This document shows positions 34,901 through 43,051 of a stretch of DNA of 64,000 nucleotides, in pieces. Position 1 is the stretch's first letter; each line of letters begins with the position of its first letter. Origin of the DNA: Negativicutes bacterium (GTDB lineage Bacteria; Bacillota_C; Negativicutes; Sporomusales_B; JARLHX01). A program made the position numbers and the translations under genes. The notes beneath the pieces are model-generated. The model searched no databases, was not told where the DNA came from, and saw only the letters and a list, made by a program, of their open reading frames with translations. The stretch is from contig JARLHX010000375.1 in the NCBI GenBank assembly GCA_031292035.1, positions 248,001 through 312,000 of the forward strand, written 5' to 3'.

Positions 34901-35073
34901 ATTTCCTCTGGCGACGTGCCGGTCCAGGTAATGGTAACAGTGACAATCGGGAAATCGACGTCAGGATAGAGGTCAATGCCAAGGGTGGGATAGGCGCTGA
35001 GCCCGAATACAACAAGCAGCATGACCACCATGGTTGTAAACACAGGCCGCTTGATGAAGGTGTAAATACCCAT
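31960..35073 (-). CDS. RND-type efflux pump, inner membrane permease (AcrB-like)
   Basis: The 1037-residue protein is a full-length HAE1-type RND transporter with twelve membrane spans in the usual 1+5, 1+5 order and two large periplasmic loops (about residues 35-330 and 560-860). The proton-relay segment in the fourth span (VGILIDDAIVVIENI) has the typical DD pair. Start MGIYTFIKRPVFTTMV is typical. It is preceded by the adaptor gene with a six-base gap. No TolC-type outer membrane factor gene is next to it. Substrates unknown; drugs, metals excluded by the absence of the metal-pump motif set. Confidence 0.93.
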   Translation of the reverse strand: MGIYTFIKRPVFTTMVVMLLVVFGLSAYPTLGIDLYPDVDFPIVTVTITWTGTSPEEMETLVTKPIEDAVSSVSNIKTLSSVTLEGFSQTTIEFTFGTDAKMSANDVREKVAGIRKRLPDQIDEPAVQRFDITAQAIVYFSLASDTRSRGETRKIAWDIVKDELQRLDDVADVSVFGAAAREIHVYVDPRKLEAYHIGFSDMFNILDAQNMDTPGGRVSEKGTEITVRTLGQYKSVDDVKNIVVGNQGLQTIRIRDVADVVDGFEEERTYARTDGTPSVLIAVQKQSGTNTVQVAERVKKRMVELQRDMMPPDIKVSIVRDSSRYIHDNLDDVMMSLVFGGLLAVLITFLFLQNTRATIIGAIAIPTSIIATFFLMKVMHFTLNNMSLMGLSLAVGILIDDAIVVIENIFRHMEHGKPPLEAAAEGTGEIALAVMATTLSILAVFVPVGNMGEVIGEFFKQFGLTVAFAVAFSLFVAFTLTPMLSAYWLKISPVDRESLRGPGKWVQKVLDVWEDGFLKFRDNYKAIIGWALKRPKKLVALAVLSLFINVALVPFLGKEFQPQYDSGEFNIAMEAPAGTSLEKMKELVGPVEKEVLSIPGLETAFINIGSQRNPVYKGFIGVRLIPSDQRSKSMMDIMDDLRIKFRKVQGLKVAVNNVQGVGRGDARPIQIAFRGPDLDVLRTVASQLADEIRKIPGTADVDVSSAQSEPEVQIRLAPARMGQVGVDATAAGNAIQMAFLGIVQKNQFTIADKAYNIRVQLPENSRQSIEDVANLRISGKSGTFVRLGDIAEVKFSSGPTQIDREGRQRQVIVYGNAIGISSGEVMDRALNTIIPNMDVPFGYTYRLVGQAQTMQDSFREISKALILAIVLIYMVLAAEFESFVHPLTIMLSLPFSLVGAILGLLLSGKTINIMSLIGIIMLMGLVTKNAILLIDYTNQLREKGHEITEALIEAGAVRLRPILMTTFAMILGMAPIALGWGAGAELRSSMGVVLIGGLITSTFLTLIIVPLVYLLIDNLQQYVKKRRKGTPPASFNG

Positions 35074-35079
35074 TAACGG

Positions 35080-36207
35080 TTATTCCCCTTCCTTGGCAGG
35101 CCGATCAAGACTTGATCCGTCTCTCAGCTTGTTCTGTCCGGCAACCACGATCGCTTCGCCTTCTTTTACCCCGTCAAGCACTTCAGCCCAACCGCCATTG
35201 ACATAGCCTAATTTTAGAATCCTAAGCTGGGCCTTGTTATCGGCGGTGACGACATATACGGCCTTCTGGTCTTCGCGCAGCACCAGCGCACCTTCCGGCA
35301 CGGCAACCACATTTTTGTGAACCTCGCCAGATATCAGCACCTGGGCGAACATCCCGGTTTTGAGTATTCCCTCGGCGTTGGGCACGGTGACTTCGGCGGT
35401 AAACGTGCGGGCCGGCAATGCCGCCACCGGGGTGAGCCTTGTCACTGTACCGCTAAATGTCTTATCGCCAAGAGCGGCGATTTTGACGGTAGCAGGCATT
35501 CCCAGCCTGAGTTGGCTGACTTCGGCCTCGCCGACCGATGCTTTGACCAGCATCGAGCTGACATCAGCCAGACTGATGATCGGCGACCCGGTTTTCGCAT
35601 AATAGCCGGCCTGCATATACCGCTTGGTCACGATTCCATCCCGCGGAGCCGGCAGATTGGCGTTGTCAAACCGTGCCCGAAGCTGGGCCAGTCCGCCTTC
35701 CGCTGAACGCAGCTGTCCGATGGCCAAATCGCGTTTAATCCTGGCGGTATCCAAAGCTTGAGCCGAAATAGCCCCTTGGCGGGCCAAGGGTATTGCCCGC
35801 TGCAGATCGAGCTCGGCTTGTTCCAGGTTGGCTTTTGCGGAATACATACTGCCTTCGGCCTGGGTGACCTGAGGCAAGAGTTCATCGGTATCCAGCGTGG
35901 CAATGACTGCGCCAGCGCGGACCGTGTCCCCTTCATCCACATACAAAGAAGCTACTCTGCCATCCACTTTAGGCGATAGATCTGCCGTCCAAAAGGGTTC
36001 CAGGTTGGCGGAAAACAACAAATTGGATTGCACATCGCGCCGACCGACTTTCCCTACTTCGACGGCCACACTCCGGCCTTGGGCCACACGACCCGCGCGT
36101 TCCTTATTAGCAGCCAGATTGGCATATATTCTAAAACCAATAACTCCTGCTAAAACGACAGCCACGATCGTTACGATAGTCATTACTTTTTTCTTATTTG
36201 TTGCCAA
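35080..36207 (-). CDS. RND periplasmic adaptor (membrane fusion protein)
   Basis: The 375-residue protein has an N-terminal membrane anchor (VMTIVTIVAVVLAGVIGFRIY), then a lipoyl-like domain (FSANLEPFWTADLSPKVDGR, YVDEGDTVRAG), a helical hairpin (about 115-185), a second lipoyl half (APRDGIVTKRY) and beta-barrel and membrane-proximal domains. It links the RND pump to an outer membrane channel, which supports a two-membrane envelope. The open frame begins at 36294, but the TTG at 36207, with GGGGGAG seven bases before it, gives the expected short cytoplasmic start. Confidence 0.9.
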   Translation of the reverse strand: MATNKKKVMTIVTIVAVVLAGVIGFRIYANLAANKERAGRVAQGRSVAVEVGKVGRRDVQSNLLFSANLEPFWTADLSPKVDGRVASLYVDEGDTVRAGAVIATLDTDELLPQVTQAEGSMYSAKANLEQAELDLQRAIPLARQGAISAQALDTARIKRDLAIGQLRSAEGGLAQLRARFDNANLPAPRDGIVTKRYMQAGYYAKTGSPIISLADVSSMLVKASVGEAEVSQLRLGMPATVKIAALGDKTFSGTVTRLTPVAALPARTFTAEVTVPNAEGILKTGMFAQVLISGEVHKNVVAVPEGALVLREDQKAVYVVTADNKAQLRILKLGYVNGGWAEVLDGVKEGEAIVVAGQNKLRDGSSLDRPAKEGE

Positions 36208-36306
36208 TCTACTTCTCCCCCACCAGAAAAAATACATCCTTTTATATTCGACTATAACGCGGCGTATCCTGCTAGAATTTGACCGAACAGTCATAATTAA
36301 GGAAAT

Positions 36307-36336
36307 TTTAAAACAGCCGTTTCCGGCTGTTTTAAA
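36307..36336 (-). terminator. Terminator of tldD
   Basis: A perfect 13-bp stem (TTTAAAACAGCCG and its complement, loop of four) about 25 bases after the tldD stop, with A/T runs built into the arms. Confidence 0.8.
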
Positions 36337-36360
36337 TCGATTGACATATAAGTTGTGGAG

Positions 36361-37755
36361 CTAGGATTTCCGGTGATCGGTACCACCGACGATAATCTCA
36401 GGAATGCGAAGAGTTGGCTGGGCGTCCGACACCGGCGAGCTCTGCCCGTCCTTGCCGCAGGTCCCGATGGTAAAACCCATATCAGTGCCAACCATATCAA
36501 TCATATTTAACACCTCAGGCCCATTGCCGGCAAGGGTGGCTCCCCGGACAGCATGGGCTATCTGACCATCCTTGATCAGGTACCCTTCGGCCACGTCAAA
36601 GACAAAATCACCGTTGACAGTATTGACCTGTCCGCCCCCCATCTTTTTGACCAGCAGACCATTTCTGACCGATTTTATGATGGCTTCCGGATCGTCTTTA
36701 CCTGGCGCAATATAGGTATTGCGCATCCTGGGGATGGGCTTATGCTCAAAAGATTCCCGCCGGCCGTTCCCGGTCGGCTTCGCCTTGTCCTTCGTAGCTG
36801 TCAAGTAGTCGTACATAAAGTTGGTCAGTACACCATCTTTTATCAACACCGTCTTTTGCGTAGCAAAGCCCTCGTCGTCAAACCGCATAGTGCCGTAGCG
36901 ATTGGGAATGGTACCGTCATCGACTACTGTTATGTTGGCGGCGGCCACCTTTTGTCCCTGGCGTCCGGCATAGACCGACAAGCCCTTTTGCACCAAGTCG
37001 GCTTCGAGGCCGTGTCCACATGCTTCGTGGACCATAGTGCCTCCGGCTGCGCCAGCCATAACCACCGGCATCCGACCGGCCGGCATCGGCTTTGCCTCCA
37101 GCGCCGACAATGCCCGCCTGGCAGCTGTCCTGGCCAGATCTACGCAAGCATCGCCAGTAATCAATTCAAATCCCTGGTTGGAGCCGAGGGATTCAAAGCC
37201 GGTCTGGATTTGCTCGCCGGCCGCAGCTACGGCGTTGACCGACAATCTGGTCCGCACCCGCCGGTCTTCGACCAATCGCCCCAGCGAGTTGGCAATGGTT
37301 ACATCCTGCCGAACATCACCATAGACCGTCATTACCTGTTTGATCCCTTCGTCCATTTGCCTGGCCGCATCATTGGCCGCCCCTACGGCCGCAACTTTGT
37401 CGGCAATGGCGACGTCACCAGGCATGATCTTTACATTTAGATCAATCGTCGGCTGCACCTGCCGGAGATCGATGGCACTATTTTGCTTCAAACCCTTGGC
37501 AGCCCGACTGGCGACATCAGCCACCGAGAGCAATTCGGCCAAGGTTACCTTGTTTGTATAGGCATAGGCGGTGGTGTCGCCATAGACCACCCTGACGCCT
37601 GCGCCGCAGTCAACACCGGTTTTGATCCGTTCGATCCGGTTGTCCTCGCAGGAAACCAGCGTAGTGGCACGGTTTTCGATAAAGATATCGGCAAAGTCGC
37701 CCCCGCGGGACAACGATTGATCCAGTATTTTCGCCAATTCCTTGCGGTCCAGCAT
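36361..37755 (-). CDS. tldD: Metalloprotease TldD
   Basis: The 464-residue protein belongs to the TldD/PmbA family, with the zinc motif HEACGH (HExxxH) preceded by GGTMVHEACGHGLEADL (key part MVHEACGH). TldD works with a TldE/PmbA partner to degrade unfolded peptides and mature some ribosomal peptides; no partner gene is adjacent. The ATG at 37755 (MLDRKELAK) is preferred since GGGGG lies a few bases upstream; the frame is open to 37788 without a site. It follows aroB at a distance of nearly 90 bases and has its own terminator. Confidence 0.92.
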   Translation of the reverse strand: MLDRKELAKILDQSLSRGGDFADIFIENRATTLVSCEDNRIERIKTGVDCGAGVRVVYGDTTAYAYTNKVTLAELLSVADVASRAAKGLKQNSAIDLRQVQPTIDLNVKIMPGDVAIADKVAAVGAANDAARQMDEGIKQVMTVYGDVRQDVTIANSLGRLVEDRRVRTRLSVNAVAAAGEQIQTGFESLGSNQGFELITGDACVDLARTAARRALSALEAKPMPAGRMPVVMAGAAGGTMVHEACGHGLEADLVQKGLSVYAGRQGQKVAAANITVVDDGTIPNRYGTMRFDDEGFATQKTVLIKDGVLTNFMYDYLTATKDKAKPTGNGRRESFEHKPIPRMRNTYIAPGKDDPEAIIKSVRNGLLVKKMGGGQVNTVNGDFVFDVAEGYLIKDGQIAHAVRGATLAGNGPEVLNMIDMVGTDMGFTIGTCGKDGQSSPVSDAQPTLRIPEIIVGGTDHRKS

Positions 37756-37843
37756 ATTCTCGCCCCCGTCAACTTGTAGGTCCATCATCTAAATAATATA
37801 ATGATTTGCCTTTGCTTCCCTAGTATCTCGTTCCAGGGTCATT

Positions 37844-38926
37844 TTATGTGATTTCGCCTAAAACCGTGCGGATAATGTCTTCCGGCACCTGGTTGGAAAT
37901 GACAACCTGACCGATGGCTTTGATAAGCACCCAGTTGATGGCGCCGTCAATCCTTTTCTTATCGCGGGCGAAGAACGACAATAATTCATCAGGCTGGCAG
38001 TCTTTGGCTGTCAGCGGCAGATTAAAACGGCGTAGAATGGATTGTACCGCCTCCACCGTGTCGCTGCTACAGAGGCCAAGATAACGGCTGATCAGAGCGG
38101 CACCGTGCATCCCGATGGCGACCGCCTCGCCATGGGTGTATACTCCGTAGCCACGGCTTGCCTCCACCCCATGGGCGATGGTATGGCCGAAGTTCAGCAT
38201 CATCCTGAGATGGGTTTCCTTTTCATCCTGCTCCACTACACTGGCTTTGATCTCGCACGACCGCTGAATGATCTTTGTCATCGCCTCCGGGTCTTGCGCT
38301 AGAATGCCGCGGTGATTATCCTCAAGATACTGCAAAAAATCCGGTGCGGCAATAATCGCGTGTTTTGCGACCTCGGCCAGCCCGGTAGCCAGCTCTCGCG
38401 CCGGCAATGTCTTCAATACACCGGTGTCGGCGATCACCAGCCGAGGCTGATAAAAAGCGCCGATCAGATTTTTTCCCATTGGATGATTTACGGCCACCTT
38501 GCCGCCCACGCTCGAATCGACCTGGGCCAACAGGCTTGTCGGAACCTGAATGAAGGGAACACCGCGCATATAGGTAGCCGCCACAAATCCGGCCAAATCG
38601 CCTACCACACCGCCCCCTAGGGCAATGATCGGCGACTTTCGGTCCAGTTCCATCGCGATCGCTTTGGTATAAAGCTTCATGGCCACCGTCAAATCCTTGG
38701 CGCCTTCCCCCGGCAAAACCGATTCCAGTTCGGCTTCGATACCGGCCTCGCCCAGTGAACGCAGGACCTGCCTGCCATAAAGCGCGCCGACATGGTCGTC
38801 GGTCACAACCAGCGCTCTATCGGCCAGTTTCAGTTGTTTGACCAGCACTCCGAGTCTGTCAATCCCTGTTGGTTCGATGTAAATGGTGTACCGACCGTTC
38901 GGCAGATCCACCCGGACTTCTGACAT
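37844..38926 (-). CDS. aroB: 3-dehydroquinate synthase
   Basis: AroB cyclises DAHP to 3-dehydroquinate in the shikimate pathway. The 360-residue protein has the NAD-binding GGGVVGDLAGF segment, the zinc ligands in the EVAKHAII and HMGHTIAHG-type segments (here MLNFGHTIAHGVE and HGEAVAIGM). The ATG at 38926 (MSEVRVDLPNG) has GGAGGG seven bases before it and gives the normal family length; the open frame further upstream overlaps aroK and is not coding. It overlaps the 3' end of aroK by 68 bases. Order aroC-aroK-aroB. Confidence 0.95.
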   Translation of the reverse strand: MSEVRVDLPNGRYTIYIEPTGIDRLGVLVKQLKLADRALVVTDDHVGALYGRQVLRSLGEAGIEAELESVLPGEGAKDLTVAMKLYTKAIAMELDRKSPIIALGGGVVGDLAGFVAATYMRGVPFIQVPTSLLAQVDSSVGGKVAVNHPMGKNLIGAFYQPRLVIADTGVLKTLPARELATGLAEVAKHAIIAAPDFLQYLEDNHRGILAQDPEAMTKIIQRSCEIKASVVEQDEKETHLRMMLNFGHTIAHGVEASRGYGVYTHGEAVAIGMHGAALISRYLGLCSSDTVEAVQSILRRFNLPLTAKDCQPDELLSFFARDKKRIDGAINWVLIKAIGQVVISNQVPEDIIRTVLGEIT

Positions 38927-39440
38927 GACTATGTCCCTCCTGTCCCAAAAAAGCAATGATTTTATCCACCGTCTGATGGGGCGACGAATGATCGGTATTG
39001 ATACTATAGTCGGCCTGCCGATAAAGTCCGGCCCGTTTATGGAGAAGCTCGGCAATAAACTGCGCCCGATCGGGCCGGTCCAGCAAAGGTCGGGTATTGC
39101 GCCTGCCGGTCCGCTCCACGATATTGGCAACAGAGGCGGTCAAGGCGATAATGATGCCTGTCGACCGCAGACGATTCATGCTTTCCGGAAAAAGCACCAC
39201 ACCGCCACCGGTTGCAATGACGGCGCTACGGTAACGGGAAATCCTGGAAATCATCTCACGCTCTTTTTGCCGGAAATATTCTTCGCCATGCTTGGTGAAT
39301 ATTTCAGCAATGGTCATCTTCTGTTCCGCTTCGATTTTTTTATCAATGTCGACAAAGGTCCACCTGAGCCGTCCGGCCAGCAGCCGGCCGACACTGGTCT
39401 TGCCTGTCCCCATAAAGCCTATTAATACAATGTTTTTCAT
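38859..39440 (-). CDS. aroK: Shikimate kinase with a C-terminal extension
   Basis: Shikimate kinase phosphorylates shikimate at O3. The protein (193 residues) has the P-loop GFMGTGKTSVG (8-18), the DIDKKIE Walker-type segment and GGGVV. The kinase core ends near residue 170, with about 25 extra residues (HSHVRSPGGSAERSVHHLHR) that are read out of frame over the first 68 bases of aroB. Either the true stop was lost or the extension is real. The ATG at 39440 has AGGTGG four bases before it. It follows aroC by 11 bases. Confidence 0.92.
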   Translation of the reverse strand: MKNIVLIGFMGTGKTSVGRLLAGRLRWTFVDIDKKIEAEQKMTIAEIFTKHGEEYFRQKEREMISRISRYRSAVIATGGGVVLFPESMNRLRSTGIIIALTASVANIVERTGRRNTRPLLDRPDRAQFIAELLHKRAGLYRQADYSINTDHSSPHQTVDKIIAFLGQEGHSHVRSPGGSAERSVHHLHRTNRD

Positions 39441-39451
39441 TCGGCCACCTG

Positions 39452-40606
39452 CTACTGGTCGAGGCGGTGCCGGTAGCTTTCCACTGCTGCCAACAAGTCG
39501 CCGACGCTGTCGCCGCCAAACTTCTCCAATACGGCCTCGGCCAGGACGATCGCCGTCATAGCTTCGCCGACTACTGCCGCCGCACTCACGGCGCACACAT
39601 CGCTGCGTTCGGTATTGGCTCTGCTCACTTTCCGCGTCATAATATCCACCGATGCCAGCGGTGACATCAGGGTGGGAATGGGTTTCATGACCGCCCTGGC
39701 GACAATTTCACCGCCATTGCTCATGCCGCCCTCGATTCCACCGGCCCGGTTGGTTTTCCGGTAAAAACCCTGCTGCGAATCGTAAAATATTTCATCATGG
39801 GCCTGACTGCCGGGCAGAGCGGCGTAATTGAAGCCTTCCCCGATTTCCACCCCTTTGATCGCCGGGATGGAAAGCAGGGCCCCGCCTAACCTGGTATCCA
39901 GGCGTCGGTCCCACTGCACATAGCTACCCAAACCAGGAAGCGCACCGGTCACCACCACCTCGAATATTCCACCCAGCGTGTCTCCCTGCTCCATGGCTGC
40001 CTGGATGGCCGCCTTCATCTTGGCCGCAGCTGCAGCGTCGATACACCCCAAATCAGAGTCAGCCTTCAGGTTGTCCACATCCTGATATTGATAGGCAGGA
40101 TGCGGACTAATGGCTGCGCCGCCGATATTGACGACATGAGAAGCAACCTTCATCCCGACAATAGCCAAAAGCTGTTTCGCCACCCCGCCGACAGCTACCC
40201 GGGCAGCTGTCTCCCGGGCGCTGGCCCGCTCTAAAATATCCCTGACATCCTGGCGCTGATACTTCAAAACGCCACTGAGGTCAGCGTGGCCTGGGCGGGG
40301 AGAGGTTACCGCCGGCCCGGTCGTTTTACCGTCAGGCGACATCCGCTCCTGCCAGTTCTCCCAATCCCGATTGCGAATTGTCATGGTCAACGGACTGCCG
40401 AGGCTCTGGCCAAAACGCATCCCAGACAATAGCTCAACCCTGTCCTTTTCGATCTTCATCCGGCCGCCGCGGCCAAATCCTTGCTGACGGCGCGCCAAAT
40501 CATGATTTATTTCTTCAATATTGATCGACAGTCCGGCAGGCAATCCCTCAATTACGGCTGTCAAACACGGTCCGTGCGATTCACCGGCCGTCAAGAAGCG
40601 AAACAT
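39452..40606 (-). CDS. aroC: Chorismate synthase
   Basis: AroC makes chorismate from 5-enolpyruvylshikimate-3-phosphate with reduced FMN. The 384-residue protein starts FRFLTAGESHGPCL, has the RRQQGFGRGGRMKIEKD segment (key RRQQGFGRGGR) and the SHVVNIGG and RADVCAV-type segments (here TERSDVCAV) of the family. The ATG at 40606 is preferred with AAAGGAG nine bases before it; an ATG six bases further up is also possible. It is the first gene of aroCKB. Confidence 0.95.
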   Translation of the reverse strand: MFRFLTAGESHGPCLTAVIEGLPAGLSINIEEINHDLARRQQGFGRGGRMKIEKDRVELLSGMRFGQSLGSPLTMTIRNRDWENWQERMSPDGKTTGPAVTSPRPGHADLSGVLKYQRQDVRDILERASARETAARVAVGGVAKQLLAIVGMKVASHVVNIGGAAISPHPAYQYQDVDNLKADSDLGCIDAAAAAKMKAAIQAAMEQGDTLGGIFEVVVTGALPGLGSYVQWDRRLDTRLGGALLSIPAIKGVEIGEGFNYAALPGSQAHDEIFYDSQQGFYRKTNRAGGIEGGMSNGGEIVARAVMKPIPTLMSPLASVDIMTRKVSRANTERSDVCAVSAAAVVGEAMTAIVLAEAVLEKFGGDSVGDLLAAVESYRHRLDQ

Positions 40607-40702
40607 AGCCATACTCTCCTTTGTCCGAAAATAGTATTTTGTCTATGGCCATCGCCCCCAGCCTTTTAGGGCATGAGGCATAAAGGCGCAGGTATCAAAA
40701 AA

Positions 40703-40720
40703 CCAAGGCCAATGCCTTGG
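40703..40720 (-). terminator. Terminator-like hairpin downstream of comFB
   Basis: A seven-bp stem (CCAAGGC with GCCTTGG, loop of four) followed by TTTTTTG on the minus strand. It lies about 150 bases beyond the comFB stop and 100 bases before aroC, so it may end transcription of comFB. Confidence 0.65.
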
Positions 40721-40809
40721 GTCAAACAAGCCCTCAACGTTACCTATCACCCACACGCGCTGGTGGCGCATAGGAAGTCGAAGCGGCTGCCTGAAATTAA
40801 TAATGCCAA

Positions 40810-40836
40810 TTACCGCCCGACACCAGCGGGCGGTAA
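40810..40836 (-). terminator. Hairpin just after comFB
   Basis: A ten-bp perfect stem (TTACCGCCCG with its complement, loop of seven) 38 bases after the comFB stop. It lacks a T run, so the hairpin at 40703-40720 is the better terminator. Confidence 0.5.
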
Positions 40837-40873
40837 ACCTTCTCCAATACTGCCAACTAGCCTTGACCCCGGA

Positions 40874-41158
40874 TTATTCTTCCTCGGCCCGGTTATGGTG
40901 TGGTCTGGTCTTGACCAGGGTGGTCGCGTTGGTAATCGCCGCCACTACATCCACATAGAACTGCTGCTCCAGCGCCTTGACTTTGGCCCAGGTTTCGCCT
41001 TTGCCGGTTACCACATAACGCGGCGGCAAAAAATTCAGCGCCAAAGCAACAATGTCATAGCGGCAACGCTCACAGGGGCAAATATTATGATTGCCGGACA
41101 CTACATCATCCACGTTTTGCCAAACAAGAGTTTCCATATAGTTTTTAAGTTCCAACAT
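40874..41158 (-). CDS. comFB: ComFB-family protein
   Basis: The 94-residue protein fits the late-competence ComFB family: a short N-terminal segment (MLELKNYMETLVWQNVDDV), a CPCERCRYDIVALALNFLPP segment with cysteines C28, C30 and C33 next to the LALN..PPRYV core, then a helical end with QQFYVDVVAAI. Members in Bacillus sit in the comF operon; in other bacteria they stand alone, are fused to HD-GYP or GGDEF domains, and some bind c-di-AMP or c-di-GMP-like ligands. Here it stands alone. Molecular role uncertain. Confidence 0.8.
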   Translation of the reverse strand: MLELKNYMETLVWQNVDDVVSGNHNICPCERCRYDIVALALNFLPPRYVVTGKGETWAKVKALEQQFYVDVVAAITNATTLVKTRPHHNRAEEE

Positions 41159-41478
41159 ATATTTCTCCCTTTCCTGGCTATTACTGAAAAGTAAATCGGG
41201 GCAATAGCCGTATACCCTGACAATAATAACTACAATTTGACAAAGATTGCCTAAGCTCCTGCTTTTTCTACGGTGTCCTTGGCGGCATCATGTCAACCAG
41301 AATCGACAAGGGCGATTTGCTAAAAAGAGAGAAGAATTCCCCATCGATTTACGGCTGTGAGACTGCTCCGAATTTTTTCCCCAGCACGATACCTTTTAAG
41401 TGAGATGCTCTTACTAAAAAGTAAACTTCGCCGTTTTTCCATTATTTCCTGCAGCACCGGGGTATGTCATTCAGGAGG
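41159..41478. other. Intergenic stretch between comFB and aroE
   Basis: About 320 bases without a convincing gene. A seven-bp inverted pair GGCTATT...AATAGCC (41176-41209) lies within the comFB leader. No promoter with both boxes could be named. Confidence 0.4.
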
Positions 41479-42339
41479 CTACAACCGTTCCGCCGCTAAA
41501 GCCTCGGTCATCACTTGGTACATTGTAGCTTTCGGCGCCGGGATGCCTGTCCACAGCGTGAATGCCGCGGCTCCCTGTTCCACCAGCATCCCTGCCCCGC
41601 CCACCGTCTTGTGGCCGGCTGCCGCCGCCTGGCGCAAAAACTGTGTCACCGGCGGATTGTAAATCAAGTCACAGACCACGGCCTGGGACTTCAGCTTTTC
41701 CCAATCCAGCAGCACTGCCTCTGACGCATAGGGATACATACCCACTGGAGTACACTGAACCAAAATATCACAATCGCCCAGCGCCTCGACAAACTCGGAC
41801 TCTCGCCAGCCCAAACCATAAACGGCTCTGTCCTGGCCGAAAGTGGCGGCAAACGCCTGAGCCCGGCTTGCGTCGCGCGTCCCCACCGTCACAGACAAAA
41901 TCCCGTTATCCTGCAGACCGCATACAATGGCCCGGGCGGCGCCGCCGGCCCCCAGGAGTATCGCCCGTTTATCGGCAATGGCCACGTCTTCTGCCATCAG
42001 GGAATTGATGAATCCGTCCAGATCGGTATTATAGCCTATCGCACGATCTGCCTCAAATACCACTGTGTTGACCGCCCCCACCAGTCGGGCACTGCGGTCG
42101 ATACCATCCAGGAAGGGCATTATATTCACTTTATGGGGCACCGTTACATTGAGTCCGGCCAGTCCAAGAGCCTTTGCCCCGGCAATAGCCTGCGGCAATT
42201 CCTCTGGTCTCACCGGGAAAGCGACATAAACAAAATCAAGTCCTGCAGCGCCAAAGGCTGCATTCTGAATCGCCGGCGAAAGGGTATGCTCCACCGGCCA
42301 TCCCAGCAGCCCCACTATTTTCGTCTTGCCAGAAACCAT
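41479..42339 (-). CDS. aroE: Shikimate dehydrogenase
   Basis: AroE reduces 3-dehydroshikimate with NADPH. The 286-residue protein has the substrate-binding SLSPAIQNAAF-type segment (here HTLSPAIQN), the catalytic NVTVPHK (K of PHK), the NTDxxG segment (YNTDLDGF) and the NADP loop GAGGAARA. The ATG at 42339 with GGAGG seven bases upstream is chosen; the open frame to 42414 reads through upstream sequence and has no site. It is apart from aroCKB and precedes comFB's region. Confidence 0.94.
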   Translation of the reverse strand: MVSGKTKIVGLLGWPVEHTLSPAIQNAAFGAAGLDFVYVAFPVRPEELPQAIAGAKALGLAGLNVTVPHKVNIMPFLDGIDRSARLVGAVNTVVFEADRAIGYNTDLDGFINSLMAEDVAIADKRAILLGAGGAARAIVCGLQDNGILSVTVGTRDASRAQAFAATFGQDRAVYGLGWRESEFVEALGDCDILVQCTPVGMYPYASEAVLLDWEKLKSQAVVCDLIYNPPVTQFLRQAAAAGHKTVGGAGMLVEQGAAAFTLWTGIPAPKATMYQVMTEALAAERL

Positions 42340-42424
42340 CCATGTACCTCCGAGGCAGTAGTCCCGCCACTCTAATGTACAGCCAAAAATCGGCAGTTGC
42401 CGCAGAATGGCCATGATCTTATCC

Positions 42425-42931
42425 TTATTTCATCAAGCCTTTCGCCTGCAAAATCCTAACTGCGAGTTTTTCCAACCGCCGATGAATCCTGGTGCCGATA
42501 AACTCCTGCGCCGTCAAGGGCTTCACCCAGATGGTGCGCAGCCCCATGCGGTTGCCGCCCAGAATATCGGTAAACAGCTGATCCCCCACCACCACCGTCT
42601 CTGAAGGCAAAAGCTCCATCGCTGCCAGCGCCCGGCGAAATCCGCTTTTGGCTGGTTTATAAGCCCGGGAAACAAAGGGCAGCTCAAACTGCAAGGCGAT
42701 TTTCTTGACCCGGCGGTGCCAGTTATTGGACACAATACTAACCTTAATACCCTTGGCCTGCAAATCCCGGATCAAACAGGAGATATGGGGACACATATCC
42801 GGGCTATCCCAGGGCACGATGGTATTATCAAGGTCAAAAATAACCCCGCGGACACCAGCCGCGATTAGTTCATCAAAATCAATATCGTCAAGCGACTCCA
42901 CCATCAAGTCAGGACAAAAGAGGTGGTACAA
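42425..42931 (-). CDS. yqeG: YqeG-family HAD phosphatase
   Basis: The 168-residue protein is a HAD IIIA-type phosphatase of the YqeG group: nucleophile motif FDLDNTIVPW near residue 31, the SNNW segment, lysine in YKPAKSGF and the acidic motif VGDQLFTDILGGNRMG. The family includes phosphatidylglycerolphosphatase-like enzymes and often stands before aroE and yqeH in Firmicutes. The TTG start has GGGAGG nine bases upstream. It is 86 bases before aroE, likely co-transcribed. Confidence 0.9.
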   Translation of the reverse strand: MYHLFCPDLMVESLDDIDFDELIAAGVRGVIFDLDNTIVPWDSPDMCPHISCLIRDLQAKGIKVSIVSNNWHRRVKKIALQFELPFVSRAYKPAKSGFRRALAAMELLPSETVVVGDQLFTDILGGNRMGLRTIWVKPLTAQEFIGTRIHRRLEKLAVRILQAKGLMK

Positions 42932-42995
42932 CGCGCGGCACCTCCCAGAAAATGCTTTTAAAAGATTATATCATGGAAGAAACTAAAAAACAAAA

Positions 42996-43013
42996 CCCCT
43001 GGCAAGCCAGGGG
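42996..43013 (-). terminator. Terminator of sigK
   Basis: An eight-bp stem (CCCCTGGC with GCCAGGGG, loop AA) followed by TTTTGTTTTTTAG on the minus strand, 39 bases after the sigK stop. Confidence 0.88.
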
Positions 43014-43051
43014 GATTTCTTGGAAACTCTCTGCATGTTTTATGTCGCCAC

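Noticed and set aside
38927..39130. N-terminal extension of AroB by 68 residues
   Set aside because: The extension overlaps aroK out of frame. The ATG at 38926 has a good ribosome-binding site and gives the normal family length.
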